From: Pantanalinema sp. GBBB05
GTDB lineage: Bacteria > Cyanobacteriota > Cyanobacteriia > Leptolyngbyales > Leptolyngbyaceae
NCBI GenBank assembly: GCA_016743235.1
Contig: VRZD01000021.1
Coordinates: 1-64,000 of the forward strand
Length of the DNA stretch: 64,000 nt
Direction: 5' to 3'
Below are positions 36,401 to 45,823 of this stretch, one piece after another (positions within the stretch are counted from its first letter, which is position 1; each line of letters begins with the position of its first letter). Both the position numbers and the translations under genes were made by a program. Under the pieces are notes generated by a model. The model was not told where the DNA came from. It ran no database searches and worked only from the letters and a program-made list of their open reading frames with translations.

Positions 36401-37767
36401 GGTTTCGCAGTGCTTTTGATGACGCCGCGATCGGCATGGCACTAGTCGCCTTGGACGGTAAATTCTTGCAAGTCAATCGGGCATTGTGTGACATCGTGGG
36501 TTATTCTGCTCCAGAGTTGGTGACGCTCAATTTTCAAAGCATTACCTTTCCAGCTGATCTCGATCGTGATTTGCGGCTAGCCAGCAAGCTGTTAAAAGGG
36601 GAAATCTCTACTTACCAAATGGAGAAACGCTATCTGCACAAACAGGGACATAGTGTGTGGGTATCGCTCAATGGGTCACTTGTGCGGGATGCCTCTGGTA
36701 AACCATTGTATTTCATTGCCCAGGTGCAGGACATTAGCGATCGTAAACAAGCGGAACAGGCTTTAGAACTTCAGGCTGTCATTACCCGCAACATCGCAGA
36801 AGGCATTTGTTTGATTCGCGCCGAAGATGGAATTATTGTTTATGCCAATCCTAAGTTTGAGCAAATGTTTGGCTATGCGCCCAATGAGTTAACGGGGAAA
36901 TCCACCTCGATCGTCCATTATGCCGATGCAACCTCCCAGGCAGAAACAACCACTCAGACTCTGATTCATCAAGTTACTCAGTCAGGTGAAGTTACTTACG
37001 AAGTGCATACCATTAAAAAAGATGGTACTCCTTTCTGGTGCCGCGCTACCACCTCCATCTTTGCTCATCCCGACTATGGTGATGTTCTCGTCGCTGTTCA
37101 ACAAGATATTACTGAGCGTAAACAAGTCGAAGAAAAAATCCGTGCGTCGTTGAAAGAGAAAGAAGTTTTACTTAAAGAAATCCATCACCGCGTTAAAAAC
37201 AATTTACAGATTGTTGATGGTTTATTAAAGATGCAATCTCGCCGGACTCAAGACCCCCAAGTTAGTGCTGTGTTGCGAGATAGCCAAAGTCGCATTGCCT
37301 CGATCGCATTAGTGCATGAAAAACTGTATCGTTCTGCCGATTTAGCCAATATTGATTTCGCTCAATATGTGCGGGAGTTAACCAGCCATCTTTTAGAGTC
37401 TTACAACGTGGATGCCCGATCGATTCACTTACATACTCAAGTCGCTGGAGTATTCTTTGACATTGAAATCGCGATTCCTTGTGGATTAATTATTAATGAA
37501 CTGGTTTCTAATGCCCTCAAGTATGCCTTTCCAGAGTCACAGCTAGGTGATATTTGGATCGAGTTACAGTCCAACCAAGATCAGACTTGGACGCTGCGGG
37601 TTCGAGATAACGGGGTAGGCGTACCCCCGGGCTTTGATATTAACAATACTCGCTCCTTAGGGATGACGCTGGTTCAAGGGTTAGTAGAACAACTTGAAGG
37701 TAGCTTGAGCATTGAAAGCACTCAGGGTAGCGACTTTAGCATTGTTTTTCCAGGGAGCAAGCTATGA
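33442..37767 (+). CDS. Membrane sensor histidine kinase with seven PAS domains and HisKA_2 core
   Basis: 1441 residues. The N-terminal ~280 residues contain about eight membrane helices, a MASE-like integral sensor. Seven consecutive PAS/PAC units follow (ends marked by DVTDRHQAE, DITDRKRVE, DITELKQVE, DVSDRQRTE, DITAHKQAE, DISDRKQAE, DITERKQVE). The kinase core is HisKA_2 with His ~1248 (EIHHRVKNNLQIVDGLL) and a compact HATPase (LINELVSNALKYAFPES, DNGVGVP). This class phosphorylates separate receivers. Its stop overlaps the start of the REC-PAS-HK gene by ATGA, so that protein is the likely partner. GGAG lies 3 nt before the ATG, a short spacing. Confidence 0.88.
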   Translation: MSRWIVRFAIGFTSSIGILVLLGWQWEHALLKQGLLTATSTIKANTAVCFVLAGITLGLLQLSPMLKLPRSAWRWLQRLSHSLAWILLFVGALTLGEYLFGWNVGIDQLLWSTGSDLAQPYPDRMGQVTAINFTLLGIIFLCLRQKPSQRDWIAQMLAILALLISLSSLLGYLFHAEIFYRGLIQTTAIAPTTAVTFIVILLGVLSLYPDRALMQVVTSSLVGGSIARQLLPWAIGFPLLFNWLAFQGEQLHWYNTEFANVSRTVVTMALLTSVVWWIARSLNQREQRRQRTEAGLLELDQQFQRAIVNAPIPIMLHAENGEILQLSHAWTEITGYTLAEIPTIAAWTERAYGEQQAIIQAKINQLYSLTERIAEPRIELRTCQGEARIWDFFSAPIGRLANGRRVIMSAAIDVTDRHQAELAVQQLNTDLEQRVAERTLALMAANDRLRQELAERQQLERELAEGEQRLDDFFNAASTAKIGLCIHDRNLRYLKVNQALADSNGYALEAHLGRTVTEVLPELSSTIAPLLQQVLTTGQPIADQEVVGTTAAHPNQTLNWRVSYFPIFNHANQVIAVGVMVIDITDRKRVEQLIQASEARYRAIVEDQTELICRYLPDGTILFTNGAYCRYFGLNPDTIIGKSYAPIIFEADQETVTQLVRSMNAENPTVRIENRVVVGTEVRWTQWINRMLFDDQGQFIEYQSVGRDITELKQVEAALQEKQALLSGIISGSQDIIAAVDQELHLIAFNQVYHDEFLKIFGYDVQLGTNLLEALRHLPQEQSRVIELWQQALAGQEFTLTEEFGDTARQRNYYEISYSAIRDAQGQQIGATVIARDVSDRQRTEQLLRESEERYRSVVAAMAEGVVLQQATGEITAWNHSAEQILGLTAEQLLGQTSIDLDQRTIREDGSPFPGDLHPSMVTLRTGQPQADVIMGIHKAEGITWISINSQPLCHSDQPQPYAVVASFTDITAHKQAEERLRESEVRFRSAFDDAAIGMALVALDGKFLQVNRALCDIVGYSAPELVTLNFQSITFPADLDRDLRLASKLLKGEISTYQMEKRYLHKQGHSVWVSLNGSLVRDASGKPLYFIAQVQDISDRKQAEQALELQAVITRNIAEGICLIRAEDGIIVYANPKFEQMFGYAPNELTGKSTSIVHYADATSQAETTTQTLIHQVTQSGEVTYEVHTIKKDGTPFWCRATTSIFAHPDYGDVLVAVQQDITERKQVEEKIRASLKEKEVLLKEIHHRVKNNLQIVDGLLKMQSRRTQDPQVSAVLRDSQSRIASIALVHEKLYRSADLANIDFAQYVRELTSHLLESYNVDARSIHLHTQVAGVFFDIEIAIPCGLIINELVSNALKYAFPESQLGDIWIELQSNQDQTWTLRVRDNGVGVPPGFDINNTRSLGMTLVQGLVEQLEGSLSIESTQGSDFSIVFPGSKL

Positions 37768-39356
37768 TTATGATCGACTTACCCTCTTCAGAAACTACTC
37801 TACCTGAAGCCACCCGAATTCTGGTCGTCGAAGATGAACAGGTAATCGCCATTAACTTGCGTGAGTCCTTAGAGTCGCTCGGGTATACTGTGCCTGCTCT
37901 CGCCGCTACAGCTGCTGCCGCGATCGCCAAAGCCACTGAACTGCGACCAGATTTGGTTCTGATGGATATCCGGCTCAAAGGAGAGATGGATGGCATTCAA
38001 GCCGCAGAACAGATTTGGCAGACACTACAAATTCCAGTTATTTATGTCACAGGACATTCAGATCAAAGCACTCTAGAACGGGCTAAAGCGACGGCGCCAT
38101 TTGGGTATATTCTCAAACCGATCGGCGAAAAGGAACTCTACATGGCGATCGAAACGGCTTTGCAACGATGTGCCCGTGAGCAATTACTGCTAGCTGTGTT
38201 TCGTAGCATGGGAGATGGGGTAATTGTGACTGATGCTCAGCATCGAATCAAATTTCTCAATGCCATGGCAGAACAGTTAACTGGATGGACTCAGGCGGCG
38301 GCCAGGAATCAACCATTGACCGATGTCTTGCGAATTGTCGAGCCACAAACGCAAGTACCAGTCCTCGATCGCTGGCTTGAAATGGTCTTGACTAGTGCTG
38401 AACCAATTTACTTAGAAGATGATGTCTTGATCTCCAAACAGGGGCAGGAAATTCCGATTGCCGATCGCATTACCTCATTACGGGATAGCCGGGGAAACGT
38501 GACGGGCATTGTAATTGTGTTTCGGGATATTACTCAACAGTTGTTAGCCGCAGAACGTAACCTGGCAGTTGAACGGGCTAAACAACTCGAAATTCAAATG
38601 GTAGAAATGCAACGATTGAGTGATCTGAAGGAAGATTTTTTGGCAACTGTGTCTCATGAGTTACGCACTCCCTTATCCAATATTCAACTGGCGACTCGAA
38701 TGTTGAGCATTATCTTAGATCAGTTTGGGGTACTGGCAAAAGAGTCGGAAGCCGGATCGGTAGCCTTAGGTCGGTACATTAAAATTCTGAAGGAGCAATC
38801 CGATCAAGAGTTAAAGCTAGTGAATGATTTGCTGGATATGCAACGGTTGAATGCAGAGGCATATCCACTTGATTTATCGATTGTCCATCTTCAGAGTTGG
38901 CTCCCCCATCTTTTAGAACCGTTTGCTGAACGGATACGGATCAATCATCAACAGTTACGAATTAATATTTCAGCTGATTTGCAAGTTATTCAAACCGATA
39001 TCCATGTATTAACTCGGATTATCTCGGAACTGATCAATAATGCTTGTAAATATACTCCGCCAGCAGGTGAAATTACAGTTGCGGCTCACATTGTTAGCCA
39101 GGACGATCGCCCAGTGAATCTGTCCTATCTAGCGATCGCGATTAGCAATTCGGGTACTTCAATTCCGGATGCAGAACTAGAGCGGATATTTGATCCCTTT
39201 TATCGCATCCCCCAAGGCGATCGCTGGGCAAAAGGGGGAACAGGCTTGGGATTAGCGCTCGTCAAAAAATTTGTTGGGTATTTGGGCGGCTCAATCCAGG
39301 TCTCTAGCTCTGCGACCCAAACCTGCTTTACGGTTTGTTTGCCCCTCTGTTCCTGA
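37764..39356 (+). CDS. REC-PAS-histidine kinase, partner of the seven-PAS kinase
   Basis: 530 residues: receiver with LVLMDIRLKGEMDGIQAAE (Asp ~68), a PAS domain (LLLAVFRSMGDGVIVTDAQ to VFRDITQQLL), a coiled coil, HisKA (ATVSHELRTPLSNIQLATRML) and HATPase (ELINNACKYTPPAGE, GTGLGLALVKK). A sensor output that is itself a kinase implies a relay: the upstream HisKA_2 protein phosphorylates this receiver, which tunes a second kinase acting on an unlinked regulator. The genes overlap by four nt, so translation is coupled. A strong stem-loop lies just downstream. Confidence 0.88.
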   Translation: MIMIDLPSSETTLPEATRILVVEDEQVIAINLRESLESLGYTVPALAATAAAAIAKATELRPDLVLMDIRLKGEMDGIQAAEQIWQTLQIPVIYVTGHSDQSTLERAKATAPFGYILKPIGEKELYMAIETALQRCAREQLLLAVFRSMGDGVIVTDAQHRIKFLNAMAEQLTGWTQAAARNQPLTDVLRIVEPQTQVPVLDRWLEMVLTSAEPIYLEDDVLISKQGQEIPIADRITSLRDSRGNVTGIVIVFRDITQQLLAAERNLAVERAKQLEIQMVEMQRLSDLKEDFLATVSHELRTPLSNIQLATRMLSIILDQFGVLAKESEAGSVALGRYIKILKEQSDQELKLVNDLLDMQRLNAEAYPLDLSIVHLQSWLPHLLEPFAERIRINHQQLRINISADLQVIQTDIHVLTRIISELINNACKYTPPAGEITVAAHIVSQDDRPVNLSYLAIAISNSGTSIPDAELERIFDPFYRIPQGDRWAKGGTGLGLALVKKFVGYLGGSIQVSSSATQTCFTVCLPLCS

Positions 39357-39398
39357 GTTGAAAAGCCTCAGCAGACGTTGAATGATCATACTAATCAG

Positions 39399-39426
39399 CC
39401 GTGCCGATCGCGAGCGATCGGCACGG
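39399..39426. terminator. Strong stem-loop between convergent kinase and NRPS genes
   Basis: CCGTGCCGATCG and CGATCGGCACGG form a perfect 12-bp stem with a CGAG loop, centred between the stops at 39356 (+) and 39470 (-). It probably blocks read-through from both sides. No T run follows on either strand. Confidence 0.55.
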
Positions 39427-39469
39427 TCTAAAATTGAACACCTATGTAGTGTGCTCCCAGAAGCACAGA

Positions 39470-42400
39470 CTACTTACTATTTGGCGCTTCCAGAAAGCCA
39501 GTTTCTATGAAGTAGGAGAAGCAAGTTTCAACCAGTTGAGCGTTAACTGGCGGACAGATGATGTTGGTGCCCGCAAGTCCAGAGGTGACATTACTATCAT
39601 CATAATCAGGCGTGTTTTGATATAGTTCCATTACCGTTAAATGCTCGTGGGACACTTTGTCGGTGATGAATGGAAGCAATGGGTAGAGGGCGTTTTCTTG
39701 AGAATGGCGGGTGTGGTTGAGTAATTCTTGCTGCCATTCCGCGTAAGGCAGTTTTTTGAGGGAATAGCCATAGTCTTGAATTAAACCAAATAGCGTGACT
39801 AAATCAATGTTTTGTCCAGGCTGAGGCACAAGATGAAACACTTGCCCGATCGACTCGGGTTGGCGAGTTAGGTGGGCGATCGCCCGACTAGCATAGTCAA
39901 CTGGAATCAGTTCTTCCTTTTGATCGACTAAATCAGGGAAACTGCCAAGTTGGATGCAGCCTTTAATTAAGCGAGAGGGATAATCATCCGTTTTGGTAAT
40001 CCCCGTTTGGCTATGACCTAGCACTAGCCCAGGTCGCAAAATTGTCACCGGCAGTCCTCTTGACTGAGCGATCCACATTAATTTCTCAGCTACCCACTTA
40101 CTCCGCGTATAGCCCATATGGACATAATCAATGCCTAAATCGAGATCGGTTGTTTCATGCAGCATTTTTAGCCCGGTGAAGTAACCGATCGTGCCAAAGA
40201 CCGCTACGGTGGAGATAAAGTGAACTGGTTTGACCCGGCTCAGGCAGGCAAGCCGCAGAATTTCTTGCGTACCCGATACCGTTTCCGCCTTCATGGCTGA
40301 ATAAGGCTTCACGAAATTAACCGGCGCACCATTGTGATAGATCACGTCAATCACTTCCGTCAACCGCTCAAACTCGCGCCGGGATAGCCCTAAGAGGGGT
40401 TGAGCCAGATCACCCGGAATGGCATGAATCCGGATACTGAATTCGGGTTGCCACAAGCGATAGCGCTCTAAGTTCTGCTGAATCCGTTTCAACCCATCCC
40501 TGGCATTAGCCGCTCGCACTAAGCAATGTAGTGTTGCCTGAGTCTGTTGCAGTAATTCAGAGAGCACGAATGCCCCCAAGAACCCGGTGGCTCCAGTGAG
40601 AAAGATTTGATTGGGATTACGGACGATCGCTAAATCAACTGGAGTTCCGGTCGGGTAGATCTCGTCATCGAGGACAGCCTCCGCAGCTAAATCGATATGG
40701 TTGGCAAAGACAGGAAGACCTCGGCGTAAGGCATCTACTGTTCTGGCTAACCCGGCGATCGTCGGATGTTCAAACAGGTGTCTGACGGGCAGTTCAATCT
40801 CAAACGTGGCTTGCAAACTCACCATTAACTGCGCCGCTAGCAAGGAGTTGCCCCCTAGCTCAAAGAAGTTATCCTCTACCCCCACGGTCTCTAACTTCAG
40901 GATAGTTGCCCAGGTATGCGCCATTTGCACTTCTACATCCGTGCGGGGAGCAATGAAGGTCGCGTCCAAATCGGGGCGATCACCATCGGGAGCCGGGAGG
41001 GCTTTCCGATCCACTTTTCCATTCGGGTTAAGGGGTAACTGATCTAACATCACAAATGCCGCAGGCAGCATGTATTCTGGCAATTGAGTTTGGAGAAACC
41101 GCCGGAGTTCACTAATTGATGGTGTGGGGGATGACTGACAAACTAGATAAGCGACTAACTGCTGCTGGGCTGGTTGATCTTCTCGCACCATGACCACCGC
41201 TTCCTGAACGGCTGGATGCTGTCTTAGGGTGGCTTCAATTTCACCCAATTCAATCCGGAATCCGCGGATTTTCACTTGATGGTCAATCCGACCCAAAAAT
41301 TCGAGATTACCATCAGGAGCATAGCGCACCAAATCTCCGGTTTTGTATAAGTAGTTGGAAGTTGGCACATCGAATTCTGCCGCCTCAGATTCTTGAAAAG
41401 GATTGGCAATAAAGCGCTCTGCGGTTAGCTCCGGTCGATGCAAATAACCCCGTGCTAACCCTGCACCCCCCAGGTACAATTCTCCGGGTACACCGACTGG
41501 TAACCGCTGCTTTTCGCGATCCAGCACGTAAGCTTGGGTATTGCTGATCGGTTGACCGATCGGGGGCAATTTCTGACTATTGCGGGGAATCAGTGCCACG
41601 GTGGAATAGGTGGTGTCCTCCGATGGACCATAGAGGTTGTAAACCTGCTGCACACTAGTCTGCTGATAAATCTGTTGTACCAGAGAGTTGAGGAGTGGTT
41701 CTCCGGCGAGATTGATCGTACGCACCGAATCGGGAATGCCATTGATCCGCAGCAGTTCAGCGATCGCTGATGGCACAGTATTAATCAAGGTCACTTCATT
41801 TGCCTGGGACAAGTTCGGTAAGCACAGGGCACTCTGCGCCAACACGACCTTACCCCCAGAACTTAAGGTGACAAATAACTCAAATACTGACAGATCAAAG
41901 CAGATTGAGGTCGCTGCCAGGACAACCGCCAGATCTGCTGAGGTAAATACAGACTGTGCCCAGTGAATCAGGGCAACTGGACTGCGATGCTCGATCGCGA
42001 CTCCTTTAGGTTTCCCTGTGGAACCAGACGTATAAATGACATACGCTAAATGGCTAGAACTGACCTCACTAGTGAGATTATCTGAACATTGATCCGCAAA
42101 TGGGGTTGCATCATCCAGACAGACGATTTGCACCTGCTGATGCGGTAATGACTCTAGCAGATGGGTTTGGGTTAACAAGACCGTTGCCTGTGAATCATCT
42201 AGCATAAACGCCAACCGATCGCTCGGATATTTGGGATCAAGCGGCACATACGCACCACCCGCTTTGAGGATAGCCAGTAACCCTACCACCATTTCAATTG
42301 AGCGATCGGCACAAATGCCCACTAAGACTTCTGGTTGGACGCCTAATTGCTGCAAGGTTCGCGCCAGTTGATTCGATCGCTGGTTCAGTTCCCTATAGGT

Positions 42401-45400
42401 GAGCTGGTCTTTGCCAAAGACAACCGCTACTGCATCCGGTGTGCGTTCCACCTGTGCCTCAAATAATTGATGCATACACAATTGGGTTGGGTATACCACC
42501 TGAGTTTGGTTCCAAGTGGCAAACTGTTGGGTTTCTGCTGGGGTCAGGATGGGCAGAACAGCAAGCTGTTGTTCTGGTTGGGAGGTAATACTGGTCAGTA
42601 GTGTTTGCAGGTGACCAACGAGGCGCGCGATCGTTTCAGGCGCAAATAAATCGGTACTGTACTCTAGAAACCCCGTGATACCGTCGGAGGTGGCAGTCAA
42701 ATCTAGAGATAAATCAAATTTTGCAGTTTGATTATCGATCGGAACGCGGGATAGAGTAATATCCGTCATTTCCAGATCCGTCAGGGGCACGTTCTGGAGA
42801 TTAAACATCACCTGGAATAGAGGATTGTAGCTGGCATCTCGTTGGTTAGGCTGCACAGCCTGCACAACCTGTTCAAAGGGAACATCCTGATGGGCATAGG
42901 CTTGCAGGGCGACCTCTCGCACTCGATGCAATAGCTCTCGAAAACTGGGATTTCCGGATAAATCAGTCCGCAACACTAGTGTATTGACAAAGAAACCAAT
43001 CAGCTTTTCAGTTTCCGAACCATGACGGTTGGCGATCGGAGAGCCGACACAAATATCTGTTTGTCCTGTGTAGCGACAGAGCAACGCTTGAAACGCTGCC
43101 AGCAGGGTCATGTAAATGGTTACCCCTTCTTGCCGACTCAATGCTTTGAGTTGTGTGGTCAGAGAGGGCGGGAAAGTAATCCAGTGACGTGCGCCTCGGT
43201 AACTGGGTCGGGGCGATCGTGGATAGTCGGTAGGCAACTGTAACATCGCTGGCGCCCCACTTAATTGTTGCGTCCAGTACTTGAGTTGTGGTGCTAATAC
43301 CGCTTGAAGTTGCTGTCGTTGCCAGATTGCAAAATCGGCATACTGCAATGGCAGCATAGCTAACAACTCTGGTTGCTGCTGGGAGAAGGCTGTATAGAGA
43401 ACGGTCAGCTCCTCCAATAACACCTTAAATGACCACTCATCGCAAATAATATGGTGCAGGTTCAGAAGCAAAATATGCTCAGTTGGACTCAGGTGAAACA
43501 GCATCACCCGGATTAAGTTCCCGTGGCTCAAATCAAAGGGACGTTGAGCTTCTACCACCATCCGCTGAGACGCCTCTGCCTCGGGATCCTGAGCAGCTGA
43601 TACATCCACGATCGGTACACTCAAATCTATACTCGCCTGAATGACCTGAACCGGCTGTCCTTCCAGCGTGATAAAGTGAGTGCGGAGAATCTCATGGCGT
43701 TGCACGATCGTCTGTAAACTGTGTTCTAGTGCTGCCACATTTAATCCACCCTTCAACCGGATCGCTTCAGGTACGTTGTAGAACGGATGATTAGGCACCA
43801 ACTGATCCAAAACCCAGAGTTGCTGCTGCGAAAAGGACAGTGGTATAGGTTGATGTCTAGCTTGGGACTGAATGCGCTGAGCAAAAGTCGGTTGTTTGAC
43901 TTGGGGCGATGATTCGAGTTGCTGAGCAAGTTCGGCGATCGTGGGTAGCTCGAATAGGCAACGCAAGGGCAATTCCACCTGAAATGTCTCGAAGATCCGT
44001 GAGACAATCTGGGTTGCTAGAAGGGAGTGACCACCTAATTCTAAAAAGTGATCGTGAATTCCGATTTCACTCCAACCTAAAACCTCTTTCCAGATGTTTA
44101 CCAGGATTTTTTCCGTTGCCGTGTTTGGTGCAGTAATGTTGTCAGAGACCGGTTGTGTCAGGTCAGGGATTGGTAGCGATCGGCGATCGATTTTGCCATT
44201 AGGAGTGAGTGGTAATGCCTCTAATACCACGAAGCTAGAGGGCTGCATGTAATCCGGCAGCTTTTGTTTCAAGCGATCGCGAATAGTCCGCAGGAATTCG
44301 GTTTGAGTAGCGACTAGATTAGATTTCGGCACAACATAAGCAATTAACTGCTTGTGACCAAAACTATCATCTTTTACAGTCACTACAGCTTCCTGCACAT
44401 CAGGATGCTCCCACAGGACTGTCTCAATTTCTCCTAACTCAATCCGAAATCCCCGAATTTTGACTTGATGATCGATCCGCCCCAAAAACTCTAGATTGCC
44501 ATCTGCCCGGAAACGCACCAGATCGCCAGTTTTATAAAGTCGGGAGGTAATGGTTAGGTCTGAGGGATTCGCCGCATTACTGTCTAATTCCTGATATTTA
44601 CCGCCGGTGCCCAGTGGGTGAATGGCATTGAGCACAAAGCGTTCGGCTGTTAGTTCAGGGCGATTCAAGTAGCCACGGGCTAACCCTTCGCCACCAATGT
44701 AGAGTTCACCTGCGTTACCCCATGCGACGGGCTGGCGATCGCGATCCAGAATGTAAACCTGTGTGCCGTCAATCGGTACGCCAATAGATGGTGACTCCTG
44801 GCTACCAGGCTCCAGTAATGCCATGGTGGAATAGGTCGTATCTTCAGACGGACCGTACAGGTTGTAAACCTGCTGAATCGTCGGGATCTGATACAAATCC
44901 TGAACTAAGCGATTTTGTAGAGGCTCGCCTGCCAAGTTCACGGTTTTGACAGAGGCTGGAATCCCTTTCGTTCTCAGTAAGGCTGCGATCGCGGAGGGTA
45001 CGGTGTTGACGAGTGTTACCTGATTAGCCGCTTGAAGCCAAGGCAGGTGAAGGGCATTCTCTGCCAGAATGACAGTGCCACCCAGGCAGAGCGTCACAAA
45101 CAGCTCAAACACAGATAAATCAAAGCAAATGGAGGTAGAAGCCAGCACTCCGGCTAGTTCTGCTGAGGTATACACTTTGCTTGCCCACCGAATTAAAGCG
45201 GCAGTACTGCGATGTTCGATCGCCACCCCTTTCGGTCTGCCTGTAGAACCAGAGGTGTAGATGACATACGCTAAGTTAGCTGCCGTAGTATGCCCCAGCA
45301 CATTCTCAGCACTGTAGCTCGTTAGAACATCCTGCAGAGCTTCTGGGCAAACGGTGTGGGCAGAATGTTCTGGCAGTAGTGTGCTCAAGTGAGGTTGGGT

Positions 45401-45823
45401 CAGGAGGACTGAGATTTGAGCATCCTCCATGATAAATCCCAACCGTTCTTGAGGATAGGTGGGATCAAGGGGAACATATGCCCCACCTGCCTTCAGAACA
45501 GCCAGTAATCCCACCACTAAATCAAGGGTTCGCTCCAGGCAAATCCCTACCAATACTTCTGAGTCAACCCCAATTGCCCTCAGGTAATGAGCCAGTTGAT
45601 TGGCACGATTGTTCAGTTCAGCATAGGTTAGACAGGTGCCATAAAATTCCACTGCTACCTGATCTGGGGTTTGCGTGACTTGAAACTCAAACAACCGATG
45701 AATCAATCCTTGGCTACAATAGTCAACGGCATATTTCTGAGTAGCATCAGCCGTTGGTTGCTTGCTTGAAAAGGGTGTAGCAACGAACATTTCTGCCATC
45801 TTGTGGTTGTTTAATTTCTTCAT
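39470..45823 (-). CDS. Dimodular NRPS A-T-C-A-T-R (predicted Ala-Ala, reductive release)
   Basis: About 2117 residues in the order A1 (~40-540), T1 (FLELGGHSLLATQIV, Ser ~603), C (~650-1100, HHIICDE), A2 (~1120-1600), T2 (FFELGGNSLLAAQLM, ~1660) and thioester reductase R (~1740-2110, GATGFLG and YTRSK). By eye both A domains give the same code, D-L-F-N-N-A-L-T-Y-K, which I recall as an alanine code (seen in cyanobacterial NRPSs). Expected product: alanyl-alaninal released by NADPH-dependent reduction. This is the domain order of aureusimine-type synthetases, whose dipeptide aldehydes cyclise to pyrazinones. There is no epimerase or thioesterase. HHxxxD is intact but followed by Glu instead of Gly. 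I use ATG 45823; TTG 45835 is also open. Confidence 0.9.
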   Translation of the reverse strand: MKKLNNHKMAEMFVATPFSSKQPTADATQKYAVDYCSQGLIHRLFEFQVTQTPDQVAVEFYGTCLTYAELNNRANQLAHYLRAIGVDSEVLVGICLERTLDLVVGLLAVLKAGGAYVPLDPTYPQERLGFIMEDAQISVLLTQPHLSTLLPEHSAHTVCPEALQDVLTSYSAENVLGHTTAANLAYVIYTSGSTGRPKGVAIEHRSTAALIRWASKVYTSAELAGVLASTSICFDLSVFELFVTLCLGGTVILAENALHLPWLQAANQVTLVNTVPSAIAALLRTKGIPASVKTVNLAGEPLQNRLVQDLYQIPTIQQVYNLYGPSEDTTYSTMALLEPGSQESPSIGVPIDGTQVYILDRDRQPVAWGNAGELYIGGEGLARGYLNRPELTAERFVLNAIHPLGTGGKYQELDSNAANPSDLTITSRLYKTGDLVRFRADGNLEFLGRIDHQVKIRGFRIELGEIETVLWEHPDVQEAVVTVKDDSFGHKQLIAYVVPKSNLVATQTEFLRTIRDRLKQKLPDYMQPSSFVVLEALPLTPNGKIDRRSLPIPDLTQPVSDNITAPNTATEKILVNIWKEVLGWSEIGIHDHFLELGGHSLLATQIVSRIFETFQVELPLRCLFELPTIAELAQQLESSPQVKQPTFAQRIQSQARHQPIPLSFSQQQLWVLDQLVPNHPFYNVPEAIRLKGGLNVAALEHSLQTIVQRHEILRTHFITLEGQPVQVIQASIDLSVPIVDVSAAQDPEAEASQRMVVEAQRPFDLSHGNLIRVMLFHLSPTEHILLLNLHHIICDEWSFKVLLEELTVLYTAFSQQQPELLAMLPLQYADFAIWQRQQLQAVLAPQLKYWTQQLSGAPAMLQLPTDYPRSPRPSYRGARHWITFPPSLTTQLKALSRQEGVTIYMTLLAAFQALLCRYTGQTDICVGSPIANRHGSETEKLIGFFVNTLVLRTDLSGNPSFRELLHRVREVALQAYAHQDVPFEQVVQAVQPNQRDASYNPLFQVMFNLQNVPLTDLEMTDITLSRVPIDNQTAKFDLSLDLTATSDGITGFLEYSTDLFAPETIARLVGHLQTLLTSITSQPEQQLAVLPILTPAETQQFATWNQTQVVYPTQLCMHQLFEAQVERTPDAVAVVFGKDQLTYRELNQRSNQLARTLQQLGVQPEVLVGICADRSIEMVVGLLAILKAGGAYVPLDPKYPSDRLAFMLDDSQATVLLTQTHLLESLPHQQVQIVCLDDATPFADQCSDNLTSEVSSSHLAYVIYTSGSTGKPKGVAIEHRSPVALIHWAQSVFTSADLAVVLAATSICFDLSVFELFVTLSSGGKVVLAQSALCLPNLSQANEVTLINTVPSAIAELLRINGIPDSVRTINLAGEPLLNSLVQQIYQQTSVQQVYNLYGPSEDTTYSTVALIPRNSQKLPPIGQPISNTQAYVLDREKQRLPVGVPGELYLGGAGLARGYLHRPELTAERFIANPFQESEAAEFDVPTSNYLYKTGDLVRYAPDGNLEFLGRIDHQVKIRGFRIELGEIEATLRQHPAVQEAVVMVREDQPAQQQLVAYLVCQSSPTPSISELRRFLQTQLPEYMLPAAFVMLDQLPLNPNGKVDRKALPAPDGDRPDLDATFIAPRTDVEVQMAHTWATILKLETVGVEDNFFELGGNSLLAAQLMVSLQATFEIELPVRHLFEHPTIAGLARTVDALRRGLPVFANHIDLAAEAVLDDEIYPTGTPVDLAIVRNPNQIFLTGATGFLGAFVLSELLQQTQATLHCLVRAANARDGLKRIQQNLERYRLWQPEFSIRIHAIPGDLAQPLLGLSRREFERLTEVIDVIYHNGAPVNFVKPYSAMKAETVSGTQEILRLACLSRVKPVHFISTVAVFGTIGYFTGLKMLHETTDLDLGIDYVHMGYTRSKWVAEKLMWIAQSRGLPVTILRPGLVLGHSQTGITKTDDYPSRLIKGCIQLGSFPDLVDQKEELIPVDYASRAIAHLTRQPESIGQVFHLVPQPGQNIDLVTLFGLIQDYGYSLKKLPYAEWQQELLNHTRHSQENALYPLLPFITDKVSHEHLTVMELYQNTPDYDDSNVTSGLAGTNIICPPVNAQLVETCFSYFIETGFLEAPNSK

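Noticed and set aside
39840..39900. Recurrent GCGATCGC octamers as possible regulatory or attachment sites
   Set aside because: These are HIP1 repeats scattered through genes and spacers alike, a genome-wide cyanobacterial feature.
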